The notes under the pieces are model-generated. The model did no database searches. It was given only the letters and a program-made list of their open reading frames with translations, and was not told the origin of the DNA. From positions 1 through 64,000 of the forward strand of contig JAGPYM010000091.1 in assembly GCA_020736575.1 (NCBI GenBank): DNA of 64,000 bases. Reading direction: 5' to 3'. Below, in pieces: positions 19,901-32,900 of the stretch (positions within the stretch are counted from its first letter, which is position 1; every line of letters starts with the position of its first letter). The position numbers and the translations under genes are program-made. Source of the DNA: Thelonectria olida. Lineage: Eukaryota > Ascomycota > Sordariomycetes > Hypocreales > Nectriaceae.

Positions 19901-22900
19901 TCAGGTTGGTACAACAGTATTCAGGATGCCCCCCACCCGCTGCTCGGCAGGCGATGCCATGATCGCGAGACCTCGCAGACGGTTCAATGGCGGAATGTTC
20001 TGCACCCCAAGGAAATCCCTTGGCTGAGTGGCCATCAAATCCAGGGCCAGATCGTCTTTCCCGCCACTGGGTACATCTCCATGACCGTGGAAGCAATCAA
20101 CATCATCACCGGGAGCTCGAGCATCGGCCTTGTCACGATCCAAGACCTTCGCATTGGGCGAGCCCTGGCCTTCAACGACGACGATTCTAGCGTTGAGGTC
20201 TTGTTTGATCTGAGGATTCTCAGCCGAACAGAACATGAGATTGAAGCTGAGTTCTCGTGCTACTCCGGCAGTCCCCAAGACCACAAATCGACCATGGGGC
20301 TAAATGCAACCGGCACAGTCAAGGCTACCATTGCAGAGCCAGCACCTGATGGGCTGCCAAACGTCCAGCTCGAGGATGGCAACTTGCGAGAGGTATCCGT
20401 GGACAGATTTTACGACTTTCTTGGCCGTCTTGGGTACAACTACTCGTGGCCTTTCCACGGCACCACCAGCATCCAACGGAAGGCCAACTATGCAACGGGT
20501 ACCATCGAGGACCAGTCCGGGTCAGACTGGGAAGACCAGCTCATTGTGCATCCTGGAATGCTGGATACTTCGCTTCAAACGACATTCGCTGCATTCTGCT
20601 GTCCAGGTGACGAGCGCATGTGGGCTCTGCACCTCCCTACCAGCTTCCGGTCAATTGTCATCAACCCCTATTTCACTTCTCTAGGGATTGGAAAACAAAA
20701 GGCGTTTCAATATCTTTCCGTCGCCGTAGACGAAAAGAAGAGCGCCAAGGTCATTACGGAGCTGAATCTGTTCTCCGAGGAGACGGGAGACACATTCTTC
20801 CAGATTGAAGGGATGGAACTTGTGCCCTTCTCGCCAGCAACTCCAGACAATGACGCCGTCCTCTTCTCCAGGTTCGACTACAAACTAGCGAGCCCTGACG
20901 GCGAACTCACGGCCGCCGAATACTGCTTCCGAACGGAGGATTTCAATATGGCCCTGGACTCGGAACGCATCGCCTTCTATTACCTACGCCGACTGGTTGA
21001 GACCATCACGCCCGAGGAAAAGGCCAATTCGTTGCCTCATTACCAACATCTCGTCGACTGGGCAGCCCATGTTGTCCCCCAAGTCATCAGTGGCAGAAAT
21101 CCCCACGTTCCAGCCAGTGCCCAGCACGATACACATGCTGATATCCAAGCAATTTTGAAGAGGTTTGTCGACTCAACGCAGGATTTGGAGATTTGAAACT
21201 AATATGGCCAGGCACTATGAGCGCGTCGATGTCCGTCTCCTGGAATCCGTCGGTGAAAACCTTCCTCAGGTCATCCGAGACCGGGGTAACATCCTCGAGC
21301 ACATGACAAAGGACGGTATGCTGGACGAAGTCTATGAGGAAGGATTTGGTCTCGACCTCGTGAACAAGTACATCGCCCACATGACAGCCCAGATCGCCCA
21401 CAGATATCCGCGGATGAATATCCTTGAGATTGGTCAGATTCACCTCATTCCACCCCTGTTCTCCATCTTCTAACGGACTCTAGGTGCTGGAACTGGCGGA
21501 TCGACGAGAGAAATCCTGCCTCGATTGGGCTCGGCCTTCTCGACCTACACATACACTGACGTCTCAAGTGGATTTTTCAGTACCGCACAGGACCGTTTCA
21601 AGGACTTTGCCAATCGGATGATCTTCAAGACATTCGATATGAACATCAGCCCTGGATCGCAGGGATTCACTGAGGGATCCTACGACCTCGTCATTGCCTC
21701 TAATGTCCTCCATGCAACGTTGGAGTTGGACGAGATGATGAAGCACGTACGGAGCTTCCTCAAGCCCGGCGGCTTCCTCATCATTCTGGAGACCGTGAAC
21801 AACGACTGTCTCCGAGTTGGTCTGCCCATGGGTAGTCTTCCTGGATGGTGGCTTGGTGCCGAAACGGGACGACGTTGGGGTCCTACGCTCACGTTGCCGC
21901 AATGGGATTCCTTGCTGCGAAAGGGCGGCTTTGGTGGCATCGATACAACGACGCCCCCGGTGCACAAGATCCTTCCCGGACACGTCTTCTGCGCCCAAGC
22001 TCTCGATGAACGTGTCGAGATGCTTCGATCTCCCCTGAGCCATGTTTCAAGTCTTCCCGAGACCAAAGCCCCTCAACTTGCTGTCATCGGCGGAGAAACA
22101 TTGAAGGTGCACAAGATGGCTGAACAGCTTTCTCGCCTGCTTGCTCCAAGATATGCGCATATTGCCCGCTTCAATTCTACTGAGGAGCTCAATAGCAGCG
22201 GCCTTGCCGAGTTCAGTACTGTCCTGTCTCTCACCGAACTCGACGAGCCCTTGTTTGCCACCATGACTTCGGGGAAACTGGATGCCTTGAAGACGCTGTG
22301 GAGCCAGAGTGCGAATATTCTTTGGGTGACGTCCGGAGCCAGGGCGGATAATCCTCACTCTTACATGACATTGGGAGTCGGGCGATGTATGAGATTTGAG
22401 TATCCCAACATTACCCTCCAGGCTCTCGACATCAAGCATGTATCCCACCGGACCCCAGAGTTGATCGCAGAGCATCTGCTCAGGTTAGAGGTTCTCGACA
22501 AATGGTCCAAAGAACTTCGCTCAGAGGAGTTGCTCTGGTCTCTGGAGCCAGAAATCTACATCGACGACAGCACAAGCATCATCCCGAGACTCTATCCTTA
22601 CCAGGCTGGAAACAGACGGTACAATGCTGGGCGCCGTGTCATCACTGAAGAGGCCGACCCCGAGACGGCTCGACTCGTGTTTGCCGAAGACAATGACAAA
22701 TGGGAAGTGCAATATGCTTCTCCTTTGCATATTCCAGGCGCGCTGCCTTTCTCGGCTGAGATGAAAACCATTCGTATCACGCATTTCTTCCCGTCGACAA
22801 TTAGCATCGCTCCAGGAGCTAGATTGATGGCCTGCATTGGCATCGACACATCGTCCAACGAGCGCTTCCTCGCCGTCACTCACATCGCCGAGTCCCCCGT

Positions 22901-25900
22901 GTCTGTCCCGTTGGACTGGTGCATCCCTCTCGACAAGCTTGACCCGATTCACGCGCTCGCCATTGTCTCGTCCTTCCTGGTCGCGTCCAGCATCCTACGG
23001 CTTGCAAGCAAGGGAGAGACTATTGTCGTCCATGACCCTCATCCTCTCATTGCGAATGCCTTGGAGGATCTGGCAAGGAGAGAATCTGTTGATCTTTACT
23101 TTACGACGTCGGCCCTGAGCAACATCAAGCGCGGATGGCAATTCATAGACAGCCACCTCCCAGGACGAGTTATTAAAGCATCACTCCCCAAGACAGTCAC
23201 CAAATTCATCAATCTGTCACAAGAAATTGAGGCGCCTGGAGTTGGCACGCTCATCGCCGCATGTCTCCCTCGCTATTGCGACTCCATCGACGCCACGCGT
23301 ATCTTTGGGTCAGGCCCAGAGCTTCGGTCATCTGTTTCTGACGAAGAGGTCTCTCAAGTGGTGAAGCAAGCCTCGGCCAATGTCGCTGGACTGACAGCGG
23401 CTACTTCGTCTCTTGATATCCCAGTGGTCCCGTTGCAAGACCTGTCAGGTCGCACAGCTGCTCAAGTCCGCTTTGCCGTGGTTGACTGCACAAGCTCTCC
23501 AGTCAAAGCTGCAGTCCGTCCTATTGACGATGGTAGTATTTTTGGAGCTGACAAGACCTATCTACTTGTAGGGCTGTCTGGCGAACTTGGTCAATCCCTC
23601 TGCAAGTGGATGGTGGAGCAGGGAGCCAAGTACGTTGTTCTCACCAGTCGACGACCCAAGGTTCATCCTGCGTTCATCCAAGCAATGGAAGCAATGGGGG
23701 CAACTGTGAAGGCCATTCCCATGTAAGTGATCTCGTCCACAACACCAGGAGCGAGTACTAACCCTTCATCTAGGGACGTCACTGACCGCGAATCATTGCA
23801 CGGGTGCGTTGAAATTGTTGCAAAGATGCTACCCCCCATCGCAGGTGTCGTGAACGGAGCCATGGTTCTCCGGGATGCGCTCTTCGAGAACATGGCATAC
23901 GAAGATTTCATGAAGGTCCTCAGCCCCAAGGTTCTTGGCTCCCAACTCTTGGATGAGCTGTTCCACGACACGCCTTTGGACTTCTTCATCTTCTTCTCTT
24001 CCACAACAGCTGTCATGGGCAACAGTGGTCAGAGTAACTACATTGCCGGCAACATGTTTATGAACGCTCTCGCGGCGCAGCGCAAGAAGCGAGGCGTTGC
24101 CGCTTCGTCCATTGATATTAGCTCAATCATCGGCATCGGTTATGTCGAAAGGGCAGAAGACCTCAGCGAAGACACCTTTATCAAGATGGGCTACAAGCCC
24201 ATGTCGGAGCAGGATCTGCAGCAGTTGTTTGCTGAAGCCATTGTTCTCGGTCGACCTGATTGCTCCGAAGTTTGCGAGCTCGTCACCGGCGTGACACCCA
24301 TTTATACAGACGCTCAAGCTAGCGACCAGTATCTGAAGGATGTCAAGTTCGGTCACTTTCTAATGGAGCGCTTAGATACACAGACTTACACAGGAAAGAC
24401 TTCGGCTGTGCCCGTGAGAGTACAACTTGCCGAGGTGAAAACAAAGGCCGACGCAGCTGCAGTCATCAAAGGTATGCCTCCCCTCGCATCTATTCAAAAC
24501 AGTTTTGCTGAATCAGAGAAGAATCCTTCATAGTCCGACTTCGACGAGTCTTAGCGGTTGGTCCGGATGAAGTCATCAACGAAAAGGTCACTCTTGTGGA
24601 ACAAGGAGTTGACTCCTTGATGGGAGTTGAAGTTCGCTCTTGGTTCATCAAGGAGTTGGATGTCGACATTCCTGTTCTCAAGATTCTTGGAGGCATGTCG
24701 ATTCCAGATCTTGTTGACGAGGCACTGGAGCTATTGCCTGATTCCATTCTCGATGTGGCATCACTCGAGGCCGGCAGTGCACCTGTTCAGCCAGCCAAAC
24801 CGGCCATTTCTCTGCCTTCAGTTCCCCGGGCCACGCCACCAGAGAGCTCCCACAGTGCTAGCGACGAGAGCAAGCTGCCTCCCAGCTCCAGAGACTCTCA
24901 CTCACCGATCGACACTCCGTTGACCTCGTGGGACACCCCAGAATCAGCTACTCCGCCCAAGCAAGAGAGTGTTACTGGCAGTACGGACAACTCCAATCCT
25001 TTAAAGACGTTTCCTGACGAGTTGTCCAGCCCCATGTCCTACGGCCAAGCCGGATTTTGGTTCCTAAACGACTACCTCGTGAACAAGAAGGCGTTCAACA
25101 TGGCAGCCATGTTGAAGCTCACCGGACCCATCCGCCTCAAAGCGTTGGAAGATGCTGTGCACCGTGTTGCAGATCGTCATGAGATTCTTCGAACTCGGTT
25201 CTTCTGGTCCGGTGACGGTGATGAGAGAACGCCCATGCAAGGAATCAATGCCCAGTCGATGAAGCTGACGACGAAGCGAGTTTCCAATGTGTCAGAAGCA
25301 GAGACAGAGTTGCGACGTGTGCACGATGAGGATTGGGATCTGAGCAGTGGAGATGCAGTCAAAATCTCTCTACTATCCTTGTCAGACCAAGTCCATTTCC
25401 TCTTGTTGGGAATGCATCACATCTATCTCGACGGGTACAGCTTCAGCGTGTTTTTCAAGGACCTCGAGGCTGCTTACATGGGAAACAAACTGCCCCCGCT
25501 GCTTCCAGAATCACAATACCGTTCATTTGCAACCCAACAGAGACAACTCTACGAGAGTGGTGAGCTCAGTGGGTCGATTGAACACTATCGTCGAGTTCTG
25601 CCCAAAGACTTCAGCCCCATTGAGCTTTTGCCGTTCTCCAAGTCACCAGCAAGACAACTCCCGAACGGCTACAGCCAACACGAAGCAAGCTGAGCATCAA
25701 ACCCGAGCTTGCAACCAAAATACGGCAACTGGCACGCGTGAACCGTTCAACCTCTTTCCATGTTTATCTAGCTGCTTTGGAGCTTCTCTTGTTCCGCTTG
25801 CTACCAAACACTGAGGACATCTTCATCGGTATCGCCGACGCAAACCGCGGGGACAAGAACTTCATGGGCAGTATTGGTTTCTTTTTGAACCTTCTTCCGC

Positions 25901-28900
25901 TTCGCTTTCGCCGAAGTAAGCGAGGCAGCCGGCTGAGCTCAGCCATCCAAACTGCTCGAGATACAGCATATGCGGCGTTACAGCATTCGCAGTTGCCGTT
26001 TGATGTGCTCCTGAGGGAGCTGAATGTCCCAAGGTCCGACAAGCACACGCCGGTCTTCCAGGTCTTCATGGACTATAGACAAGTTGTCCAAGAGCGATCA
26101 ACCTGGGGTGGTTGTAAGCTCAGCGACGAGACGTGGATTAATGCTGGCACAGGATACGACATTGCCCTTGAGGTGACCGAGAACATTAATACCGACACTC
26201 TGCTCAGTCTGAGGCTTCAGGATACCCTGTACTCGGAAGAAAGCACTCAGATCCTCCTCCGTTCATACTCGAGCATTCTCGAGTTCATGGTTCAAGGTGT
26301 AAACAGGGCTGTGGACGATGTCCCAGCCTGGTCTCCGCATGATATCCAAATAGCTTTGGACGCAGGAAAAGGTGAGATAACGATGCCCCAGCTTTGACCT
26401 CAACAAGAGACACGTTTCTAAATTGTTTTAAGCACCTAACTTTGAACCGAAGTGGCAATCGACCATCAGTCACCGCATTGACGAGATGATCCAAACGAAG
26501 GATGCAAAGGCAGCTCTGAAGGATGAGAATGGAAATGCCCTCACATACGGACAAATGGGCAGACGAGTCAATGCTATCGCTCAAGCACTTCTCAAAGCTG
26601 GTACAGCCCAAGGGACTGTCGTCGGCGTGTTTCAAGAACCCTCGGCTGACTGGATTTGCTCCCTGCTGGCCATCCTCCGAGCCGGCGCAGTCTACCTGCC
26701 CCTCGACCTACGCAACTCGATCCCTCGTTTGACTAGCATTGTCAAAGCTGCTCGACCCTCTGTCATCGTCACGGACGATACAACAACTGACAAGGTCGAG
26801 CTCATTGGAGCAAAGTACATTACCGAACTGCAGCTCTCCAAAGTGGATCGTTCGCCTCTTCAAGAACCTCAACTGAACCGCGCAAAGCCTGGAGCTCTGG
26901 CTGTCATTCTCTTCACCAGTGGCTCTACTGGAGAACCCAAAGGCCTTATGATGACACACACGAACCTCCTGGCCTACGCCGAAGTGTCCAGTCAGACCTT
27001 TGCGCACCCAGATGAGAGTCTTGTCGTCCTGCAACAAAGCCCGTTCAGCTTCGACTTTTCGCTAGACCAGATCATGGCCGCCTTGACGAACGGCGGATGC
27101 CTCTACATTGTGCCAGCAAGCAAGAGAGGCGACCCAGACGAGATCAGCAAGATCATGGTCAAAGAGAGCGTGACTTATACCACCGCCACACCGTCCGAGT
27201 ACGATTTATGGCTGCGGTACAGCGCCGACACCCTACGCCAGTGCGCTTCATGGAAGTACGCCTTTTCAGGAGGCGAGGCTATGAGCTACAAGCTTGCCCG
27301 CGAGTTCGGCATCTTGCGTCTGACTGGTCTTCACGTCTTTAATGGCTATGGGCCAGCAGAGACAACAATTCTGTCCAACAGAATCGACTTGAAGTACACA
27401 GACCCAAGCCTTCCAGATCCGTTACCGGCAGGTTTCATGTTGCCTGGCTTCGCGGCTTGCGTGGTCGACGACAAGATGCAGCCAGTGCCCCTCGGTGTAC
27501 AGGGAGAGATTGTCCTCGGCGGGCCATGTATTGTATCCGGCTACCTCAACAATTCTGAGGGTACAGAAGAGAAGTTCCTACCAGACGTCTTCTTTGGTGC
27601 TTCCACTAAGGTATATCGCAGCGGGGATCGGGGTCGACTTCGCGGTGACGGCATGTTGTTCTGCGACGGCCGCCTCGAGGGAAGCACCATGATCAAGCTA
27701 CGAGGCTTTCGCGTTGAATTAGACGAAGTTGAGAAGGCAATCATCCGTCATTCTGCTGGTGCTCTGTCACATGCCGTTGTTACTTTACGAGGGAGCGGCG
27801 AAGGGCGCTACCTGGCGGCGCATGTTGTGTTTGCCCCCGAGTATCCACAGGCAGACCGAGAGGCGGTGATGAAGTCTCTCCGCCAAACCCTTCCACTGCC
27901 GCCATATATGCGACCATCTGTTTTCCAGACGCTCGCAGACATTCCGAGAACCTCTCATCTCAAGGTTGACAGAAAGGCGATTCAAGCACTTCCTGTGCAG
28001 GCCACCGACTCACACATGGCTGGGACCCTCAGCAGCGCAGAGCAGAGGCTGAGTGAGCTTTGGCGACGAGTGCTGCCACTTGACCCGGGTCGTCTGGTCC
28101 CCGAATCGGACTTCTTCCTCATTGGAGGCAACTCGATTCTCCTTGTGAAGCTTCAGGCGTTGTTGCGACAAACCTTCCAGACCACGCCCAGGCTCGCCAC
28201 ACTCATGGGGGCCAGCAAACTTGGCGCCATGGCTGTGGTGCTCGAGAGCTGCATCCCGACCAAGATTATTGACTGGAACGAGGAGACGCAGTTGCCACAG
28301 CAGCTTCAGAACATTGCACCTCTTAGTTCAATTCCGAAGAAAGAAGGCATTACGGTCCTGTTGACTGGTTCGGCGGGCTACCTCGGGCGTCATCTGCTTG
28401 CAGAGCTTGTCGGAGATTCCAGAGTTGCACGCGTCCACTGTTTGCTCCGTTCCGTGGACCATCAGAAGACAGATGGCGATCTGAAAAGCAAAGTCAAGCT
28501 GACTCAAAGCGATGTCTCGAGGCCGAATCTGGGCCTTTCAGGGTTGACCTATTCCCGAATTGCCGAGGAAACAGACGTCATCATCCACTGCGCGGCCAAC
28601 CGGTCGTTCTGGGACAGGTATGAGATTCTACGGCCTGACAATGTCGACTCGGTGAAGGAACTTGCAACCTTCTCCGTGGCTGCAGGCCGAGCGATTCCCT
28701 TGCACTTCCTGTCATCGGGCGTGGTGACAATGTATGACGGCGAGACTGCACCACCAACAGATGGCAGTGACGGCTACGTGGCTACGAAATGGGCTTCAGA
28801 GGCTTTCCTTCGAGGTGCCGCCGAGGCAATCCACATGCCTGTCTACATTCACCGTCCTGTAGCGGCTGGAGCATCATCCGAGGATGAAGCCAGCAGGCTT

Positions 28901-29278
28901 TCCATCATCAACGAACTCACCGGCATTGTCAATACGCTTGGGGTTCGACCCTGTTTCGACGGGGTCCGAGGCTCAGTGGACGTTGTTCCAGTTGACCGCA
29001 TTGTCAAAGACATCCACGAGGTCGCGGTCAACTCCATCGGCGAGCCAAAGACCGGGACCGGGGAAAGCTGCCACATATTGCAACACGAAGCACTCCAGAA
29101 AGTGTTTGTGGAAGACTTTGCTGCCGTTTTGGGCCGTGACCAAGACTTGGGCAAATTACCGAGCGTTCCCATCTTGGAATGGTTTGGAAGGGCGAAAAAG
29201 ACTGGATTCAGTTATTTCATGGCGGCGCAAGATTTGATAATGGGTTCAAGTGAGGGGGAGTTGGTTTCAAGGCGTTAG
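16940..29278 (+). CDS. Hybrid PKS-NRPS, KS-AT-DH-CMeT-ER0-KR-ACP-C-A-T-R, with a frameshift in C
   Basis: Exons are 16940-17570, 17626-18264, 18315-18953, 19006-19125, 19179-21162, 21212-21432, 21484-23722, 23774-24471, 24534-26371 and 26433-29278. Nine introns of 49-62 nt agree in phase, and about 3950 residues is the usual family length. Motifs with approximate residues: KS DTACSSS (175) and HAHGTGT; AT GHSSGEIG (632); [12 protein letters not shown] (961) with LDTSLQ; CMeT GAGTGGS (1411) and ASNVLHAT; an ER region without its glycine-rich NADPH loop; KR GLSGELG (2107) and SNYIAGN; ACP GVDSLMG (2416); C HHIYLDG (2684); [12 protein letters not shown] (3165); T GGNSILL (3568); R TGSAGYLG (3646) and GYVATKW (3781). 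The chain is reduced with help from the trans-ER, C-methylated, amidated with an amino acid and released by R. One base is missing near 25688, so the listed sequence breaks in C. Confidence 0.93.
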
Positions 29279-29402
29279 TGATTGTTTGTTTGGCTATTCG
29301 TATTCGATGTGTTTCCTAGATGGGTTCAAGGGAAGGGGAGCTCATTGTTTCAAGGCGTCAGTAATGGTTTGCTTGGTTGCTCATATCTGGATGCGTTTCC
29401 TC
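29242..29402 (+). repeat. Diverged tandem duplication across the PKS-NRPS stop codon
   Basis: Two units of about 80 bp begin GGGTTCAAG at 29242 and 29322. Both continue with a purine-rich GGGGAG, then TTTCAAGGCGT, then a GTTTG-containing part and GTGTTTCCT/GCGTTTCCT. The first unit encodes the last residues and stop of the PKS-NRPS. The second is in the 3' UTR. Confidence 0.75.
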
Positions 29403-29997
29403 TATTTCCTTTTTAGGCTTCTGGTGCGTTATTTTCACATGTAGCAAAGGGCGTCTGGGAGTGTTTCATACCCTGAACTTGGGGTTTTCTAAGTTTTCTA
29501 ATGGAATCTCATATGTACATTTACTTGCAATTCCACAACGCTCTTCAAGGCGTGCGAAGAGTATACGATTGTTCCTTTTCTCCCCCCTCCTTCTCCCCCT
29601 TATGGTCACACATACAGGTTCCCCTCGGTAACATTCACTAACACGTTACGCTACAAATATTTATTCAAGTCGGGACGGGGCCTAAAATCCCGAGCATCGT
29701 CAGCATGTCAAGGCGCGGGTGGCTCAGAGACAGGGACTGCAGCTCGAATAACAGCGTTTGATAGGTCAGACGCGTCGGACACGGAATCCCGTTTGGCCCG
29801 GATCGACCACGAAATACGTCAAGGACATGATCAATCAGCCCTGTAGAGGGACCTGACGCGCGTCTCGGACGTTTAATATTAAGCTTGTTCCGACTTGCCG
29901 TATAAGACATCTCTATAAGAAGCCGCAATCTCCCATCGAGTGTCGGCATTGAAAAGTCGCCAGTCACCGGTAAACACAGCATTACCTCCTTTCCACA
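29403..29997. promoter_or_regulatory. Promoter region of the ABC transporter
   Basis: This non-coding interval follows the PKS-NRPS. It contains TCGGAC at 29775-29780 and 29865-29870, the same string found in the Diels-Alderase/PKS-NRPS promoter. Confidence 0.45.
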
Positions 29998-32900
29998 ATG
30001 AACCTCTTCTGGCGCCAGCTCTGGGCTTTGACAGTCAAAGACTTGCGTATTGTCTTATTCCGAAAATGGATATCCACTCCCCTCCGTGCCTTTATCCTGC
30101 CACTACTGTTTGTTGTCTTCCTGTAAGTGACGCTACGCACAATGAGTGCGAGTAGCACTAACTTCCGTAGGTGTTATGCCAAGAACCTCTTCTTCCCTCC
30201 ATCGACCTATGGAATAGCACAGCCTCGGACAGTCCGCACAATGCCCCAGGCACTGGATTCTGTATCCGGACGCCGAGATCGAATCGCCTTCGTCAACAAT
30301 GGCCACACGGGAGGTGACATCGACAAAGTCATTTCCAACCTCGCGAAGCCTCTGCGCAACCGCGTTCAGATCGACATTGTCCCAAGCGAGAGGGATCTTC
30401 GCTCCTCTTGCAGCAGTTCTGGTCAAGGTTCTTCAAGCTGCATAGCAGCAGCAGTCTTTCACTCTTCGCCTTCCGAAGGTCAGTGGGGTGTTTGGAACTA
30501 CACGCTGCAGACCGACGGCTCCCTTGGCTCCTCGGTGGATGTCGACAAGACCGACAACGATGCCCAACTTTACAGCTTGCCACTGCAACACGCGATCGAC
30601 TTTTCCATAGCCAACATCAATTCGACCACTTCGAAGGAACGCCTCTCGTCAACAGAGGTTCTCGAATACCCTTTCACAAGGCGGTCGAACAGCGAGCGCA
30701 AGCGAGACATCAGCGAGCAGTACATGAAAAACATTGTGACGATCCTGGCTATTGCCTTTTACATCGCCATGATTGGTGTTCTGTATCAGCTAGCTGGTGT
30801 CATGGCTACCGAGAGGGAGTCGGGTATGGCTCAACTCCTTGATACCATGATGCCGAATGAAGCAGGCTGGCAACCTCAAGCCGTGCGTCTTCTGTCCCAC
30901 TACCTTGCGTTTGCGCTCCTCTACGGGCCTGGATGGATCGCTATGGGAGCCGTCATGGGTGGGATGGCGTTCACGAAGACAATGATCTTGATCCCCATCG
31001 TCTCCATTGTCGTCGCCGGCCTGTCTCTGACTGCCTTTGCCATGTTTGCCGGCAGTTGCTTTCGAAAGGCCCAACTGAGTGGAATCACGTCCGTCATTCT
31101 CAGCCTGGTATTGGCAATAATCGCCCAAGTGTCTGGAAATGTTCAAACTTGGCTAGTGACTATTCTGTCTCTCCTGTTCCCTCCGATGAACTTTGTCTAT
31201 CTCATCGTTCTCCTTGCCCGATGGGAAAGTCAGAGCAAAAGCGCCAGCTGGGTCGGCTCCGCGCCCGCATCCAATTCCAGCGTCCCCGTCATTGTGTTCT
31301 GGCTGTTTGCCCTGTTACACGTCATTGTGTACCCAATTTCTGGTGCAATGGTTGAGAGAAAGCTTTTCGGGGTCACATCGAGGAGTCGGAAGACGGAAGT
31401 GCCTGGCTCTCGGACAGCGGTTCGCCTCAGCAATTTTACAAAGACCTACCAGCCACCCTTCATGCAGCGAATCGAGTCCTGCTTCACGAAACAGGCCCCT
31501 ACTGTGGTCGATGCTGTCCGGGATTTGAACCTCGAGGCCTCTCGCGGAGAAATCATGGTACTCTTGGGTGCCAATGGCAGCGGCAAATCGACAACACTGG
31601 ACGCCATTGCTGGAATGCATCCCGCATCAGCTGGAGAAATCTCTCTGAGTTACGAGAAGCATGGTGGAAAGCTTGGCTATTGCCCTCAGAGGAACGTCTA
31701 CTGGGACGAGCTAACAGTCGCGGAACACATTGGCATTTTCGACGGTATCAAAAGTATCAGCAGACGGTCTTCGGCAACCCAAGTCAAGAGACTAATCGAA
31801 GCCTGCGACCTGGCCAAGAAGAAGCATACCTTGGCCAAGGCTCTCTCTGGAGGCCAAAAGCGCAAGCTTCAACTGGCTTTAATGTTTGTCGGTCATTCGG
31901 CAGTCTGTTGCGTCGATGAAGTTTCCTCGGGTGTTGATCCCCTCTCCCGAAGAAAGCTCTGGGACATTCTGCTTGCTGAGCGTGGTCGGCGCACAATTCT
32001 ACTCACGACTCACTTCCTCGACGAGGCTGACTTACTGGCCGATAAGGTCGCCATTCTATCCCATGGTTCGCTGAAAGCCAGCGGTACTCCCTTGGAGTTG
32101 AAGCAAAGTCTGGGATTGGGATACAGGATCCACGTCTATCATCCGCCTGGCGCAGTCGAACATGTTGTCTACAGGGATGAACTCCATGTGGAACACGATG
32201 AAGAGACAGTCTACTTGTCTGGCAGCCCAGAAAACACGTGTCAGCTTTTGCGAAGACTTGAAGCGGATGGCGTGTCAGAGTATCAGGTGGATGGGCCGAC
32301 GCTGGAGGACGTTTTCTTGAAGATTGCTGATGACGAGTCTTCTCGATCTCACTATGGGGAAGCCGGTCACGGCATTCATCAACGCGTCTCGGCTGACTCG
32401 ACCGCTCCCTTTGTCGACGCAGCACGCAACAAACGGTCCCCCATCGAGGACCTGCTCAGCGGAAAGCGAACGGGCACCTTTACCCAAACCAGGATACTGT
32501 TTGCCAAGAGGTTTGCAATCTTTCGAGGCAACCCAATGCCCTACCTGGCGGCTGTTGCCATACCCATCATCGCGGCTGGGTGTGCCTCCATCTTCTTGAG
32601 TGGAGTGTCGGCAACAAGCTGCGATCCTTCCATGGACTCGCTGCAGTCGGATTCGGGGAGTTCCATGTCCCCGCAGAGTTATCGCTTAGTTGCCGGACCT
32701 GAGTCCCAACTCTCTGAAGCAGCAATGACCATGATCAGGCAAACCCCCACAGGCTCCGTTACTTTGGTTGACACGCTTGACCAGTTCCACCACGAGGTCC
32801 GCAACCAATACTTCAACCTTACCCCTGGAGGCTTCTTCCTGGGCGATGAACCGACTTTTGCCTGGCGCGCCGACGGACCACTGGTTTTCGGGCACACGGT

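Noticed and set aside
25559..25690. An intron to explain the C-domain frame break (donor GTGAGCTCAG)
   Set aside because: It would remove conserved condensation-domain sequence ([20 protein letters not shown]). A one-base deletion is the simpler reading.
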